Shown here in pieces: positions 24,591-32,965 of a stretch of 64,000 nucleotides of DNA. Position numbers and translations under genes: made by a program. The stretch lies in assembly GCF_039519235.1 (NCBI RefSeq), contig NZ_CP154351.1:2418001-2482000 (forward strand), given 5' to 3'. Below the pieces are notes generated by a model, which did not search any database, was not told the origin of the DNA, and saw only the letters and a list, made by a program, of their open reading frames with translations. Positions within the stretch are counted from its first letter, which is position 1. Each line of letters starts with the position of its first letter. The stretch comes from Micrococcus sp. 2A (GTDB lineage Bacteria; Actinomycetota; Actinomycetes; Actinomycetales; Micrococcaceae).

Positions 24591-24641
24591 CCCATAGTTT
24601 CAAGCCGCTACAGGGGTGACGTTGCGGCTCGAAAGTCTGGG
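24591..24641. repeat. Intergenic imperfect hairpin D
   Basis: 18-nt arms (24591-24608, 24624-24641; 15 of 18 pair, 11 inner with one mismatch), 15-nt loop. It follows directly on the broken thioesterase gene. Confidence 0.55.
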
Positions 24642-24656
24642 TCGGTGGAAGGTGAG

Positions 24657-24689
24657 GCTGTGCCCGGGCCGAGCTGGCCCGGGCACAGC
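24657..24689. terminator. Bidirectional terminator hairpin
   Basis: Perfect 14-bp arms gctgtgcccgggcc / ggcccgggcacagc with a 5-nt loop, between convergent genes, 13 nt beyond the stop of the small zinc protein. Confidence 0.75.
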
Positions 24690-24701
24690 TTCCGGTCGGC
24701 G

Positions 24702-24893
24702 TCAGCGCCGGAAGAGGCGCGCGAGGAAGCCGGGCTCCTGGCCGCCGGCGCGGGCGGCCGCACGCTCGGCGTCGGTGTGACGGCCTCCGCACCACTGGCC
24801 GGCGGGCACGGTGGCCTTCACGGAGTCGATGTGCTGGCCGCAGCCGGCCCAGGTGGTCTTGCCGCAGACGTCGCACTTCGCAGGACGGCACAT
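24702..24893 (-). CDS. Small four-cysteine zinc-binding protein
   Basis: A 63-residue protein. MCRPAKCDVCGKTTWAGCGQH offers C-x4-C-x2-C and C-G-x-H ligands typical of a treble-clef or zinc-ribbon knuckle, and a further CGGRH follows at about 35-39. The C-terminal 20 residues are basic and end GFLARLFRR. Similar short proteins occur widely in actinobacteria without known function. A GAGG ribosome site lies about 9 nt before the ATG. It faces the broken thioesterase gene across the terminator. Confidence 0.65.
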   Translation of the reverse strand: MCRPAKCDVCGKTTWAGCGQHIDSVKATVPAGQWCGGRHTDAERAAARAGGQEPGFLARLFRR

Positions 24894-24944
24894 GATGAGG
24901 TTCCTCTCGATCGGGGATGTCGGGGGTTCAGCAGTCGGCGAGCT

Positions 24945-24989
24945 GTATCCGGAGACCGCTATCCAGGCCGGATAACGGTCTCCAGGTAC
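24945..24989. repeat. Intergenic imperfect hairpin
   Basis: 20-nt arms (24945-24964, 24970-24989; 17 of 20 pair) with a 5-nt loop, between the zinc protein start and the cstR stop. Confidence 0.6.
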
Positions 24990-25026
24990 GACTCGGCCGG
25001 AAGGCAGGGGCCGGAGGTGGGGCCGC

Positions 25027-25305
25027 TCAGGCCAGGCTGAGGAAGAGCTTCTCGAGCTCCTCCACGGTCAGCTTCTCCTCGGACTCGGCGGCGCCCTCGG
25101 GATCGCTCACGCAGTACTTCATGGCGGAGGAGACGATCGCGAAGCCGGCCCGGTCCAGGGCGGTGGAGACGGCGGAGAGCTGGGTGACGACGTCGCGGCA
25201 GCTCCCCTCCCCCTCGACCTCGCGGATGACGGCGTCGAGCTGCCCGCGGGCGCGCTTGAGGCGGTTGAGGATCTTGCGCTGGGTCTCGGCGTCGGCGGAG
25301 CGCAT
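25027..25305 (-). CDS. cstR: CsoR-family repressor of the persulfide-sensing CstR type
   Basis: A 92-residue all-helical CsoR/FrmR/RcnR-family repressor. The family's first cysteine is Cys36 (GSCRDV) and the second is Cys65 (MKYCV). The position that is His in copper-sensing CsoR (residue 61) is Ala here, so the copper site is incomplete. This pattern is characteristic of CstR, which forms di- or trisulfide links between the two cysteines in the presence of reactive sulfur. Its upstream region has a matching palindrome, and the genes on the same strand beyond it are sulfur-handling, all of which supports the assignment. Confidence 0.85.
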   Translation of the reverse strand: MRSADAETQRKILNRLKRARGQLDAVIREVEGEGSCRDVVTQLSAVSTALDRAGFAIVSSAMKYCVSDPEGAAESEEKLTVEELEKLFLSLA

Positions 25306-25387
25306 GGCGTGTCCTTTCGGGGACGGTCAGAGAACAGGAGAACGGTGAGTCGGGGCTTGGCCAGGCCCATTCAGGTCAGCGCTCAGG

Positions 25388-25403
25388 ATACCCCCGGGGG
25401 TGT
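25388..25403 (-). promoter_or_regulatory. CstR operator upstream of cstR
   Basis: atacccccgggggtgt, a near-palindromic CsoR/CstR-type operator 83 nt upstream of the cstR start, so the gene is probably self-regulated. Confidence 0.7.
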
Positions 25404-25416
25404 CTCGGGAGACGTG

Positions 25417-26175
25417 TCAGGCCATGAGGCCGGCGATCTCCGCCGCCAGCACTCCGACGCCCATCAGGAGCACGAACCAGCCGAAGCCGATCCGCAGGGC
25501 CCGGTCCGGCACCCGCTTCCCGAGCGCCACACCGATCAGCGCACCCAGGACCGCCGTGCCCGTCAGGGCCAGCAGGAGCCCCCAGTCCAGGCTCACGCCC
25601 GGGAGCTTGCCGGCGAACCCGGCGAGGGTCTGCGCCGAGATCACCATGAGCGAGGTCCCGACGGCGGCGCTCATCGGCAGCCCCGCCAGCAGCACCAGCG
25701 CGGGCACGATGAGGAACCCGCCCCCGGCGCCCACGAGGCCGGTGATCAGCCCGACGCCCAGCCCCGTGGCGAGCAGTCGGCCCACCCGGACCTTCCTCTC
25801 ACCCTCGGGCTCCTCGCCGCCGCGCCGACCCCGGATCATGCCCCGCGCGGTCAGGAGCATCATCACCGCGAAGCCGATCATCAGGACCGGCCCCGGCAGG
25901 AGCGAGCCCAGCGCGCCGCCCAGCACCGCACCGACCATGCCACCGGCCGCGAACAGGCCACCCGTGCGCCATCGCACGGTGCCCCGGCGGGCGTGCAGGC
26001 CCACCGAGACGAGCGAGGCGATGCCCACCGCGAAGAGCGAGCTCGCGATCGCCGCGTGCGGCTCCAGCCCGGCCACATACGTCAGCAGCGGCACCATAAG
26101 GATGGATCCGCCCCCGCCGAGCATGCCCACGAGCATGCCCACGACGAGCGCCAGGGCGATCGCGAGCCCGGTCAT
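25417..26175 (-). CDS. TauE/SafE-family sulfite/sulfur-anion exporter
   Basis: A 252-residue membrane protein with about eight helices and the family repeat of Gly-rich segments (VGMLGGGGSILMVPLLTYVAG near residue 20; GLVGAGGGFLIVPALVLLAG near residue 150). TauE/SafE proteins move sulfite, sulfoacetate or thiosulfate. In cst loci this gene probably exports sulfite or thiosulfate made during persulfide oxidation. It starts 3 nt after the rhodanese stop, so it is in the same operon; cstR follows 111 nt later. Confidence 0.85.
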   Translation of the reverse strand: MTGLAIALALVVGMLVGMLGGGGSILMVPLLTYVAGLEPHAAIASSLFAVGIASLVSVGLHARRGTVRWRTGGLFAAGGMVGAVLGGALGSLLPGPVLMIGFAVMMLLTARGMIRGRRGGEEPEGERKVRVGRLLATGLGVGLITGLVGAGGGFLIVPALVLLAGLPMSAAVGTSLMVISAQTLAGFAGKLPGVSLDWGLLLALTGTAVLGALIGVALGKRVPDRALRIGFGWFVLLMGVGVLAAEIAGLMA

Positions 26176-26178
26176 CGG

Positions 26179-26832
26179 TCAGGCCCGCCCGGTGGCCGAG
26201 GGGACGGCGGTCCCCGGGGCGACGGCGGCGGCACGGCCGGCACCGGAGGCGCCCGACGTCGTCGGGAGGCCGCCCAGGACGTCCGCGGCGGAGCGCTCGA
26301 CGGCGGGCCGGTTCCACGGCATCTTCGACAGCACCGAGGCCATGGCGCACGTGTTGGACACCGCGGACCACGTGAGGCCCGCGCCGATGGCCGCGGGGAT
26401 GAGGCCGAAGCGCCGCGAGCCGAGCTGGGACGCGACGGCGCCGGTGAGCGCGATGGTGCCGGCGGTCATGCGCACCTGGCGCTCCATGGCCCAGCCGGAG
26501 CCGCGGCGGACGACGTCGCCGCCGGCCTGGGCGTAGGCGCTGATGCCGCCGGAGAGCACGGCGGCCTCCCGGAAGCCGGTCGCGGCGAGGCGCTGCTGGG
26601 CGTCGGAGGCGCGGACGCCGGAGGCGCACACGAGCACAACATGCCCGTCGAGGCGCTCGGCGACGTCGCGGGCGCGCTCCTTCAGGGTGTCCAGGGGGAC
26701 GTTGTAGGAGCCGGCGATGTGCTCGGCCTCGAACTCGCCGGGGGTGCGCACGTCGAGCACGAACACCTCGCCGGCGGCAATGCGCTCGCGCAGGGCCTCG
26801 GGGCTCACGGGGGTCAGGGTCGTGACGGTCAT
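26179..26832 (-). CDS. Rhodanese domain protein with membrane-anchored C-terminus
   Basis: A 217-residue protein. Residues 1-105 form one rhodanese domain (FVLDVRTPGEFEAEHIAGS) with the active-site loop CASGVR; family loops are usually CRSGxR. Residues 115-165 form a DUF2892/YgaP-like pair of membrane helices (TIALTGAVASQLGSRRFG and LIPAAIGAGLTWSAVSN), giving a membrane-tethered sulfurtransferase. The C-terminus is Ala/Pro-rich. ATG 26832 was preferred over 26844 because GGAG stands 6 nt before it. It probably accepts sulfane sulfur from thiols; middle gene of the cst-like operon. Confidence 0.85.
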   Translation of the reverse strand: MTVTTLTPVSPEALRERIAAGEVFVLDVRTPGEFEAEHIAGSYNVPLDTLKERARDVAERLDGHVVLVCASGVRASDAQQRLAATGFREAAVLSGGISAYAQAGGDVVRRGSGWAMERQVRMTAGTIALTGAVASQLGSRRFGLIPAAIGAGLTWSAVSNTCAMASVLSKMPWNRPAVERSAADVLGGLPTTSGASGAGRAAAVAPGTAVPSATGRA

Positions 26833-26884
26833 GGTGGTCTCCATTCTGGGGCGTGTCAGGTTCAGGCGGGGCAACGCGGGCGGC

Positions 26885-28360
26885 TCAGCCGCGGACGCGC
26901 TGCTGCCAGGCGTTGTACGAGCCCTCGAGCTCGACGACGCGGAAGCCGTCGCGGCGCAGCGCCTGGGCGGCGACGACGTTGCGCAGCCCCGACTGGCAGA
27001 ACGTCACGAGCGCGGCGTCCTTCGGCAGCTCGTCCTCGTGGAAGGCGACCTTGCCGGCGGAGAGCTGGGCGGCCCCCGCGTCGTCACCGTCCGCGCCCGC
27101 GCTGACCGGGATGGTGCCGGCGGCGTGCTCGGAGCGGTTGCGGACGTCGAGCAGGGCGAGGCCGTCCTGGCCGGGCGCGGCACCGGGGGCCGCGGCGACG
27201 ACGTCGCCGGCGGCGATCCTGCGCTCGAGCTCCTCCGCCGTAATGGTGGCCGGGGCCTCGAGGTCGAAGCCCTCCAGGCTGGTGACGAAGGCGTCCGCGG
27301 CGTCCACCCCGACGCGGATCAGGTGGTCGCGGATCCGGCCGGCGTCGTCGGCGTCGTCCGCCAGCAGGATGATGGCGACGCCGGCGTTCTGCTCGGCCTC
27401 GGGGTCGAAGGCCCAGCCGCTGTGGGTGGCGGCCTTGTCCTTGGCCGGGAGGGCGAGGGAGCCGGGCACGGTGCCGGCGTGGATCTGGTCGACCGGGCGC
27501 GTGTCGGCGAGGACGTCCCCGTCCGCGACGCGGGCCGCGGCCGCCTCGCCGCTGAGCTCCGTGAGCGGGGCGAGCTCGCCGAGGACGGCCGGGCCCTGCT
27601 TGTTCTGGCGCTTCATGCGGGCGAAGTAGGCGTGGGCGTCCGGCTGGCCGTCGAGCAGCTCGTCGACGAAGCCCTGCTCGTCGTCCTTCTCGACGTAGGG
27701 CGCCCACCAGGCGTAGGCGCGCTCGTAGCCGACCGTCGTCGAGGGCAGGGCACCGAGCGCCTTGCCGCACGCGGAGCCGGCACCGTGGCCGGGGAAGACC
27801 TGCACGTGGTCCGGCAGGCCCACGAACTTCTCCTTCAGCGAGGCGAAGAGCTGCTTCGCGCCGAGGAAGCGGGTGTCCTGGCCGCCGGCGGCCTCGTCCA
27901 GGAGGTCGGGGCGGCCGAGGTCGCCCGAGAAGACGAAGTCGCCGGTGAGGTAGTAGCCGGGGCCGTCCGCGAACGCGCCGTCCTGCACGAGGTAGCTCAG
28001 GTGCTCGGGGGTGTGCCCCGGTGTGTGCTGGGCGGTGACGGTGATGTTGCCCAGGCGGATCTCGTCGCCGTCGTGGAGGAGGTTCCCCTCGAAGCCGTAG
28101 GACCAGTCCTCGCCGCCCTCCCCGGACAGGTGGATCTGCGCGCCGGTGCGGGCGGCCAGCTCCCGGGTGCCGGAGAGGAAGTCGGCGTGGATGTGGGTCT
28201 CGGTCACGTGCGTGATGGTCATGCCGTGGTGCGCGGCGAAGTCCAGGTAGACCTGCACGTCGCGGCGGGGGTCCACCACCATGGCCTCCTTCTTCGCCTG
28301 GCAGCCGATCACGTAGCTGGCCTGGGCCAGGTCCTCGTCGTAGATGCGCTCGAGCAGCAT
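26885..28360 (-). CDS. Persulfide dioxygenase-rhodanese fusion (CstB-like)
   Basis: A 491-residue multidomain enzyme. The N-terminal metallo-beta-lactamase domain (about 1-240) has the ETHE1/CstB iron ligands THIHADFLSG (His56, His58, Asp60) and a later FPGHGAGSACG. A middle rhodanese-like domain (about 260-360) lacks a catalytic cysteine. The C-terminal rhodanese domain (about 375-490) has the active loop CQSGLR near residue 455. This three-part layout is that of Staphylococcus CstB, which oxidises persulfides to sulfite and then thiosulfate. AGGAGG precedes the ATG. Two CstR operators lie just upstream, so this gene leads the operon. Confidence 0.88.
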   Translation of the reverse strand: MLLERIYDEDLAQASYVIGCQAKKEAMVVDPRRDVQVYLDFAAHHGMTITHVTETHIHADFLSGTRELAARTGAQIHLSGEGGEDWSYGFEGNLLHDGDEIRLGNITVTAQHTPGHTPEHLSYLVQDGAFADGPGYYLTGDFVFSGDLGRPDLLDEAAGGQDTRFLGAKQLFASLKEKFVGLPDHVQVFPGHGAGSACGKALGALPSTTVGYERAYAWWAPYVEKDDEQGFVDELLDGQPDAHAYFARMKRQNKQGPAVLGELAPLTELSGEAAAARVADGDVLADTRPVDQIHAGTVPGSLALPAKDKAATHSGWAFDPEAEQNAGVAIILLADDADDAGRIRDHLIRVGVDAADAFVTSLEGFDLEAPATITAEELERRIAAGDVVAAAPGAAPGQDGLALLDVRNRSEHAAGTIPVSAGADGDDAGAAQLSAGKVAFHEDELPKDAALVTFCQSGLRNVVAAQALRRDGFRVVELEGSYNAWQQRVRG

Positions 28361-28413
28361 GGGGTCCTCCTGGGATCGGGGCTGGGGCGACGACGGCGAG
28401 CGACGACGTCGTG

Positions 28414-28465
28414 ATACCCCCTGGGGTATAGCGGAGATCAGCGTAGGACATACCCCTGGGGGTAT
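28414..28465 (-). promoter_or_regulatory. Two CstR operators before the persulfide dioxygenase gene
   Basis: Palindromes ataccccctggggtat (28414-28429) and atacccctgggggtat (28450-28465), 36 nt apart centre to centre. They resemble the site before cstR. They lie 54-105 nt upstream of the ATG, covering the likely promoter. Confidence 0.8.
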
Positions 28466-28618
28466 GCAAGCAGGAGGGCGCCCCACAGCGCGAGGGACTC
28501 ACAGCGGTCGAAACGGAGGGGTCGCGCAGGGGGGCGAGGGCGCCGGGGCTGGGGTGGGAAGGACTGCGACGGAGAGCCGGCGGCCGACGCCCCTGGTCGG
28601 CGCCCCGGATGCTCGGCG

Positions 28619-28648
28619 CCTCAGTGCCTCAGTGCCTCAGTGCCTCAG
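28619..28648. repeat. Tandem 8-bp repeat
   Basis: cctcagtg repeated 3.75 times in the 317-nt gap between the persulfide operon promoter and the cls stop. The rest of that gap (28466-28618, 28649-28677) shows no gene. Confidence 0.8.
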
Positions 28649-28677
28649 ACGTTCGGCGCCCCGGAGGCCCTGCCCCG

Positions 28678-29940
28678 TCAGAGCAGCGGGCGCAGCGGCA
28701 CGAGCAGGGTCTCCACCACGCGGGCGATGCCGTGGCGGTCCTCCCAGCGCGGCGAGGTGACCACGTCGCAGTGGGCGGCGTCGGCGCGGAAGATCTCCTC
28801 CATGCGGGCGGCGAACTCGGCACCCACCACGGAGAGGTTCGTCTCGTAGTTGTAGCCCAGGGAGAGGCGGTCGATGTTGGCGGTGCCCACGGTGCCCCAC
28901 TCACCGTCCACGGTGGCGGTCTTGGCGTGGATCATGCTCGCCCTGTAGAGCAGGACCGTGATGCCGGCCTCGAGCATCTCGGCGTAGAACCCGCGGGAGA
29001 CCCAGTCGGCCACCACGTGGTTGGAGTCCTTGGGCAGCATGACCTGCACGTCCACCCCCCTGCGTGCGGCGTCCTTGAGCGCCTCGAGGATCTGCTGGTC
29101 CGGGATGAAGTACGGGGTGTTGATGTAGATGTGGTCCCGCGCCCGCTCGATCGCCTCGAGGTACACGCGGCGGACCGGGTAGACCAGCTGGATCGGCAGG
29201 TTGGAGGCCACGGTGACGGCCTGGTTCCAGGAGTCCGGCGTGTGCCACTCCATGCGCTCCTCGGGCGCGTGGCCCGCGTTCCACACGGTGGCGATCGAGT
29301 GGTCCAGCCCCCAGACCGCCGGCCCCACCTGGCGCACGTGCGTGTCCCGCCAGTGGTGGGCGTAGTCGTCGCCGAGGTTGTAGCCGCCCACGAACCCCAC
29401 CTCGTGGTCCACCACGAGGATCTTGGAGTGGTTGAAGCCGGTGTGCCGCACGATCCCCCGCCAGTACGGGCGGGTGAAGGCCGGCATCCGGTACACCTGC
29501 ACGGCGGGATGGAACTGCCGGTAGAACCGGGGGCTCACCACGAGGTTGGCGAAGCCGTCGTAGGAGATCCACACCCGCACGCCGCGCTCGGCCGCCCGGT
29601 TGACCGCGTCCATGAACCGCTGGCCGGTCTCGTCGCCCTTCCAGATGTACGTCTCGAGCTTGACGGACTCGCGGGCGTCGTCGATCGCGGCGATCATCGC
29701 CTCGAAGAGCTCCTCGCCGGAGGTGAAGATGCTCACGGAGGACTCCCCGGCCTCGACGTGGAACGTGCCCGGCCGCTGGGCGGGACGCTGCTTTCGTCCG
29801 CGGCGCTTGACGACGTCGATCCCGGTGAGCGCGACCGCGGTCACGGCGGGGAGGACGACGAGGGCGGCGGCTCCGGCGGTGAGGCCGCGGACCACGAGCC
29901 GGCGGAGGGCGGGGCGTCCGGGGACGGGGATCTCGTTCAT
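28678..29940 (-). CDS. cls: Phospholipase D-family cardiolipin synthase-like protein
   Basis: A 420-residue membrane-anchored enzyme: one N-terminal helix (AAALVVLPAVTAVALTG, about 22-40), then two phospholipase D halves. The two catalytic HKD motifs are HSKILVVDHEVGFVGGYN and HAKTATVDGEWGTVGTAN, each with the downstream G-G/T-x-N. It probably condenses phosphatidylglycerol to cardiolipin or transfers a phosphatidyl group. The long spacer between motifs and YYxPY-like TPYFIPDQQ match Cls rather than a nuclease. The start follows a -10 (TAGAAT) by 6 nt. Confidence 0.85.
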   Translation of the reverse strand: MNEIPVPGRPALRRLVVRGLTAGAAALVVLPAVTAVALTGIDVVKRRGRKQRPAQRPGTFHVEAGESSVSIFTSGEELFEAMIAAIDDARESVKLETYIWKGDETGQRFMDAVNRAAERGVRVWISYDGFANLVVSPRFYRQFHPAVQVYRMPAFTRPYWRGIVRHTGFNHSKILVVDHEVGFVGGYNLGDDYAHHWRDTHVRQVGPAVWGLDHSIATVWNAGHAPEERMEWHTPDSWNQAVTVASNLPIQLVYPVRRVYLEAIERARDHIYINTPYFIPDQQILEALKDAARRGVDVQVMLPKDSNHVVADWVSRGFYAEMLEAGITVLLYRASMIHAKTATVDGEWGTVGTANIDRLSLGYNYETNLSVVGAEFAARMEEIFRADAAHCDVVTSPRWEDRHGIARVVETLLVPLRPLL

Positions 29941-29946
29941 CCGCGC

Positions 29947-29952
29947 ATTCTA
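29947..29952 (-). promoter_or_regulatory. -10 element, leaderless cls
   Basis: TAGAAT on the minus strand lies 6 nt before the ATG at 29940, inside the 9-nt gap to the thioesterase stop. Confidence 0.45.
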
Positions 29953-30909
29953 CGGACGGGCGTACGTCCAGGCCGCCCCCATCTCGGAGCGCAGGCGCAC
30001 GAGCTCGACCGCGGACTCCTCGAGCCGCCGGGCGGCCTCGCTCACGGGCACGTAGCGCCGCACGACGCCGGCGCGGCCCTCGTCCGAGACGTCCACCATC
30101 ACCGAGATCGAGTGGGCCACGAGCCGGGGGCGCCGGCTCGTGCGACGCCCGGCGTACACGCGCAGAGCCACGTGCATGGAGCGGTCCGTGGTGTGCACCA
30201 GGAGGGCGTCCACCCGCACGAGGTCGCCGACCCGCACGTTGCGCACGAACCGCACGCCGCCGGCGAACACGGCCACCACGTTCTCATGGCCCGTCCAGCG
30301 TGCCGCACACACGCCCGCGGCCTCGTCCACCCAGCGCATGACCGCGCCGGCGTTCACGGTGCCGCCCACGGTGGCCTCGGACGTGGGGGCGAGGAAGGAG
30401 AGGGTGGTCATCTCCTCGAGGTCCGCGGCGGAGGCGGGGAAGGGCAGCTCGGCCATCCCCCGCTCCACCTCGCGCCGGGCCACGGTGGAGCGCCGGGCCT
30501 GCTCGTCGCGCTCGACCTGGTTCGGGGTGGCGGGGACCCACTGGGGGACGGCGAGGCGGGTGCCGCCCTCCTCGGCCGAGTACACCGCGATGGAGGAGGT
30601 GCAGACCGTGGGGTCGCCGGCGGCGTCGGGGATCTCCGGCAGCATCAGGCGCGTCTGCACGTGCACGTCGGAGCCGTCCGTGTGCACGACGCGCGCCTGC
30701 ACCGTGGCCTGCGTGTCCACGGGCACGGCGTGGCGGAACTGCATGTTCCCCATGTAGCGGGCGCGCACGAAGGAGCCGGACCAGCTCGCGGCGACGGCAT
30801 AGCAGACCTTGTCGATCCAGGAGATCGCGGTGCCGGCGTCCACGATCCCGGAGGGATGGTCGAAGCTGTCCGCCCGGAAGTCGAGGGACAGGGCTCCGAT
30901 GTGCTTCAT
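29950..30909 (-). CDS. Tandem-hotdog acyl-CoA thioesterase
   Basis: A 319-residue protein with two hotdog domains in tandem, about 5-130 (SGIVDAGTAISWIDKVCYAVAA) and 170-295 (GGTVNAGAVMRWVDEAAG). The conserved Asp/Asn-Ala-Gly pair is in the central helix of each. It hydrolyses acyl-CoA thioesters; chain length is unknown. It is the intact relative of the broken gene at 23724. The promoter is divergent from and nearly overlaps that of the HEAT-like gene, since the two starts are only 44 nt apart. Confidence 0.85.
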   Translation of the reverse strand: MKHIGALSLDFRADSFDHPSGIVDAGTAISWIDKVCYAVAASWSGSFVRARYMGNMQFRHAVPVDTQATVQARVVHTDGSDVHVQTRLMLPEIPDAAGDPTVCTSSIAVYSAEEGGTRLAVPQWVPATPNQVERDEQARRSTVARREVERGMAELPFPASAADLEEMTTLSFLAPTSEATVGGTVNAGAVMRWVDEAAGVCAARWTGHENVVAVFAGGVRFVRNVRVGDLVRVDALLVHTTDRSMHVALRVYAGRRTSRRPRLVAHSISVMVDVSDEGRAGVVRRYVPVSEAARRLEESAVELVRLRSEMGAAWTYARP

Positions 30910-30916
30910 GTCACCG

Positions 30917-30922
30917 AACGTA
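30917..30922 (-). promoter_or_regulatory. -10 element, leaderless thioesterase
   Basis: TACGTT on the minus strand, 7 nt before the ATG at 30909. Confidence 0.45.
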
Positions 30923-30941
30923 TCACCGCCCCGGTCAGCGG

Positions 30942-30947
30942 GAGAAT
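30942..30947 (+). promoter_or_regulatory. -10 element, leaderless HEAT-like gene
   Basis: GAGAAT, 6 nt before the ATG at 30954, only 20 nt from the opposing -10. Confidence 0.4.
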
Positions 30948-30953
30948 GGGCGC

Positions 30954-31562
30954 ATGACCCCCCGCGAACCCCTGCCGCTGCCCGCGGAACCGCAGACTCC
31001 CCTCAACCGCCTCTCCCGCCGCGTGGCGCGCGCCGTGGAGGAGCGCGGCGAGGCCGCCGTCGTGGGTGTGGCCACGCGCCTGCTGGCCGGTTCCAGCACC
31101 CCGGAGGACGTCACCTCGGGGGCGGCCCAGGCCATCCTGGGCGACGACGACGCCCTCACCCCCGCCGCGGCCGGCGCCCTGGCGCTCACGCGCGCCTGGC
31201 ACCGCCGGGCCCTGCCCGCCCTGGTGACCGCCCTCGACGCCCCCGAGCCCGAGGTGCGCTCCGCGGTGCACCTCGTGCTGGCCGCACGGGCCGACGCCCT
31301 GCGCGCCGATGCCGCGGTGGACCACGCGCTCGTGGACCGCGTCGGCGCAGGGTGCTGCGACCCGGACCCTGAGGTCCGCGCGTCGGCGGCCTCTGCCCTG
31401 GGCGCCCTGGCCGGCCCGAACGACCTCGAGGCCGCCGTGCCCGTGCTCTCCGCCCTGGTGATGGACGTGGATGCGGACATCGCTGCCGCGGCGGAGCTCG
31501 CCCTGGACCACCTCGCCGAGCGCCTGGACCGCCCCGAGCTGCGCGCGAGCACGGACTTCTGA
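30954..31562 (+). CDS. HEAT-repeat-like helical protein
   Basis: A 202-residue, alanine-rich, cytoplasmic protein made of paired helices with the DxxPEVRxxA/DPDPEVRASAASALG spacing typical of HEAT repeats; about four repeats are visible from residue 70. No catalytic motif. Such proteins usually mediate protein-protein contacts. The rlmC start lies 8 nt beyond its stop, so the two are likely co-transcribed; this is the only clue to function. Confidence 0.65.
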   Translation: MTPREPLPLPAEPQTPLNRLSRRVARAVEERGEAAVVGVATRLLAGSSTPEDVTSGAAQAILGDDDALTPAAAGALALTRAWHRRALPALVTALDAPEPEVRSAVHLVLAARADALRADAAVDHALVDRVGAGCCDPDPEVRASAASALGALAGPNDLEAAVPVLSALVMDVDADIAAAAELALDHLAERLDRPELRASTDF

Positions 31563-31570
31563 GCCGCGCC

Positions 31571-32824
31571 GTGGACTCGCCCGTCCTTCTCTGCCACCAC
31601 TACGACGCCGGCCGCTGCCGCTCCTGCACCCTCCTGGGCGTGCCCTACGCCGTGCAGCTGGCGGACAAGGCCGCGGCGGTGCGCGAGCGCCTCGCGGACG
31701 TGTCGGACGCCGGGACCCGGTGGCTGGACCCCGCGCCCTCCCCCGCGGCCGGATTCCGCAACAAGGCCAAGCTCGTGGTGACCGGCACGGCCCAGGACCC
31801 GCGCCTGGGCATCCTGGACCCGAACCAGCACCCCGGGCACCACGACGGCACCGGCTGGGACCTGCGCGACTGCCCCCTGTACGAGCCCGGGATGGAACGG
31901 ATCGCCGCCGCCGTGGCGGACACGGTGCGCGCCGCGGACCTGACCCCCTACGACGTGGCCGCGCGCACCGGCGAGCTGAAGAACGTGATCGTGACGCTCT
32001 CCCCGGACCGCGAGGCGATGGTGCGCTTCGTGCTGCGCTCCCGTGACCGACTCGACGCGCTGCGGGCCGCGGTCCCCGCGCTGCGGACGGCGCTCGAGGA
32101 GGCCGGCACGCCGGCGAGGGTGGTGACGGCGAACCTGCTGCCCGAGCACGTGGCCCTGCCCGAGGGCCGCGAGGAGGTCCACCTCGCCGGGGACGCCACC
32201 CTGCGCATGGAGCTCAACGGGATCGGGCTGCGCCTGCGTCCGCAGGGCTTCTTCCAGACCAACACCGCCGTGACCCGCGCCCTCTACGCAACGGCGGCGG
32301 CATGGCTCGCCGAGGCCCGCCCCGCGAGCGCGTGGGACCTGTACTGCGGCGTGGGCGGCTTCGCGTTCCACCTGGCCCGTCCCGTGGCCGACGGCGGCGC
32401 CGGCGTGGCCGAGGTCTGGGGGATGGAGACGAGCGAGGACGCGATCGCCGCGGCACGGCTCACCGCCGTGGAGCTGGGCCTGGCCGACCGCGTGCACCTC
32501 GACGCCGGCGACGCCACCCAGGCGCTGTCCTCGGCGGGACGGGGCGAGGGCCCGCACGCCGCCGCCGACCCCAGCCGGGTCGCCGGTGCGCCGGTGCCGG
32601 ACGCCGTCGTCGTGAACCCGCCGCGCCGGGGCATCGGCCCCGAGCTGGCGGCGGGGCTGCAGGCCTCGGGCGTGCCGCACGTCCTCTACTCCAGCTGCAA
32701 CGCAGCCTCCCTCGCGAAGGACCTCGCGGCCCTGCCGGCCTACCGCGTGGAGCGCGCCCGGGTGTTCGACATGTTCCCGCAGACCGGGCACGCCGAGACC
32801 CTCGTGCACCTCGTGCGCCGCTGA
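31571..32824 (+). CDS. rlmC: 23S rRNA (uracil-5-)-methyltransferase RlmC
   Basis: A 417-residue SAM-dependent RNA m5U methyltransferase of the RlmC/RlmD/TrmA group. The N-terminal CHHYDAGRCRSC motif supplies cysteines for the [4Fe-4S] cluster, with a fourth Cys in LRDCPLY. The SAM-binding motif is DLYCGVGGFAFHLA, the catalytic loop is NPPRRGIG, and the nucleophile is YSSCNAAS. Family members lacking a TRAM domain, as here, are RlmC-like and modify a single uridine of 23S rRNA. Starts at GTG 31571 without a convincing ribosome site, consistent with coupling to the HEAT-like gene. Confidence 0.9.
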   Translation: MDSPVLLCHHYDAGRCRSCTLLGVPYAVQLADKAAAVRERLADVSDAGTRWLDPAPSPAAGFRNKAKLVVTGTAQDPRLGILDPNQHPGHHDGTGWDLRDCPLYEPGMERIAAAVADTVRAADLTPYDVAARTGELKNVIVTLSPDREAMVRFVLRSRDRLDALRAAVPALRTALEEAGTPARVVTANLLPEHVALPEGREEVHLAGDATLRMELNGIGLRLRPQGFFQTNTAVTRALYATAAAWLAEARPASAWDLYCGVGGFAFHLARPVADGGAGVAEVWGMETSEDAIAAARLTAVELGLADRVHLDAGDATQALSSAGRGEGPHAAADPSRVAGAPVPDAVVVNPPRRGIGPELAAGLQASGVPHVLYSSCNAASLAKDLAALPAYRVERARVFDMFPQTGHAETLVHLVRR

Positions 32825-32965
32825 CGGCTCCGCCCCGTGAGCGGGTTCACCGGAAGTTCGCCCCGCGAGGGCGGGACGCGCGCCGACCGCTCCCCCTAGG
32901 CTGTCTCCCAGTGCCCGAGGCCTCCCGCGGCCTCTCCCCGACCAGCGCAAAGGCCCCTCCCGCTC

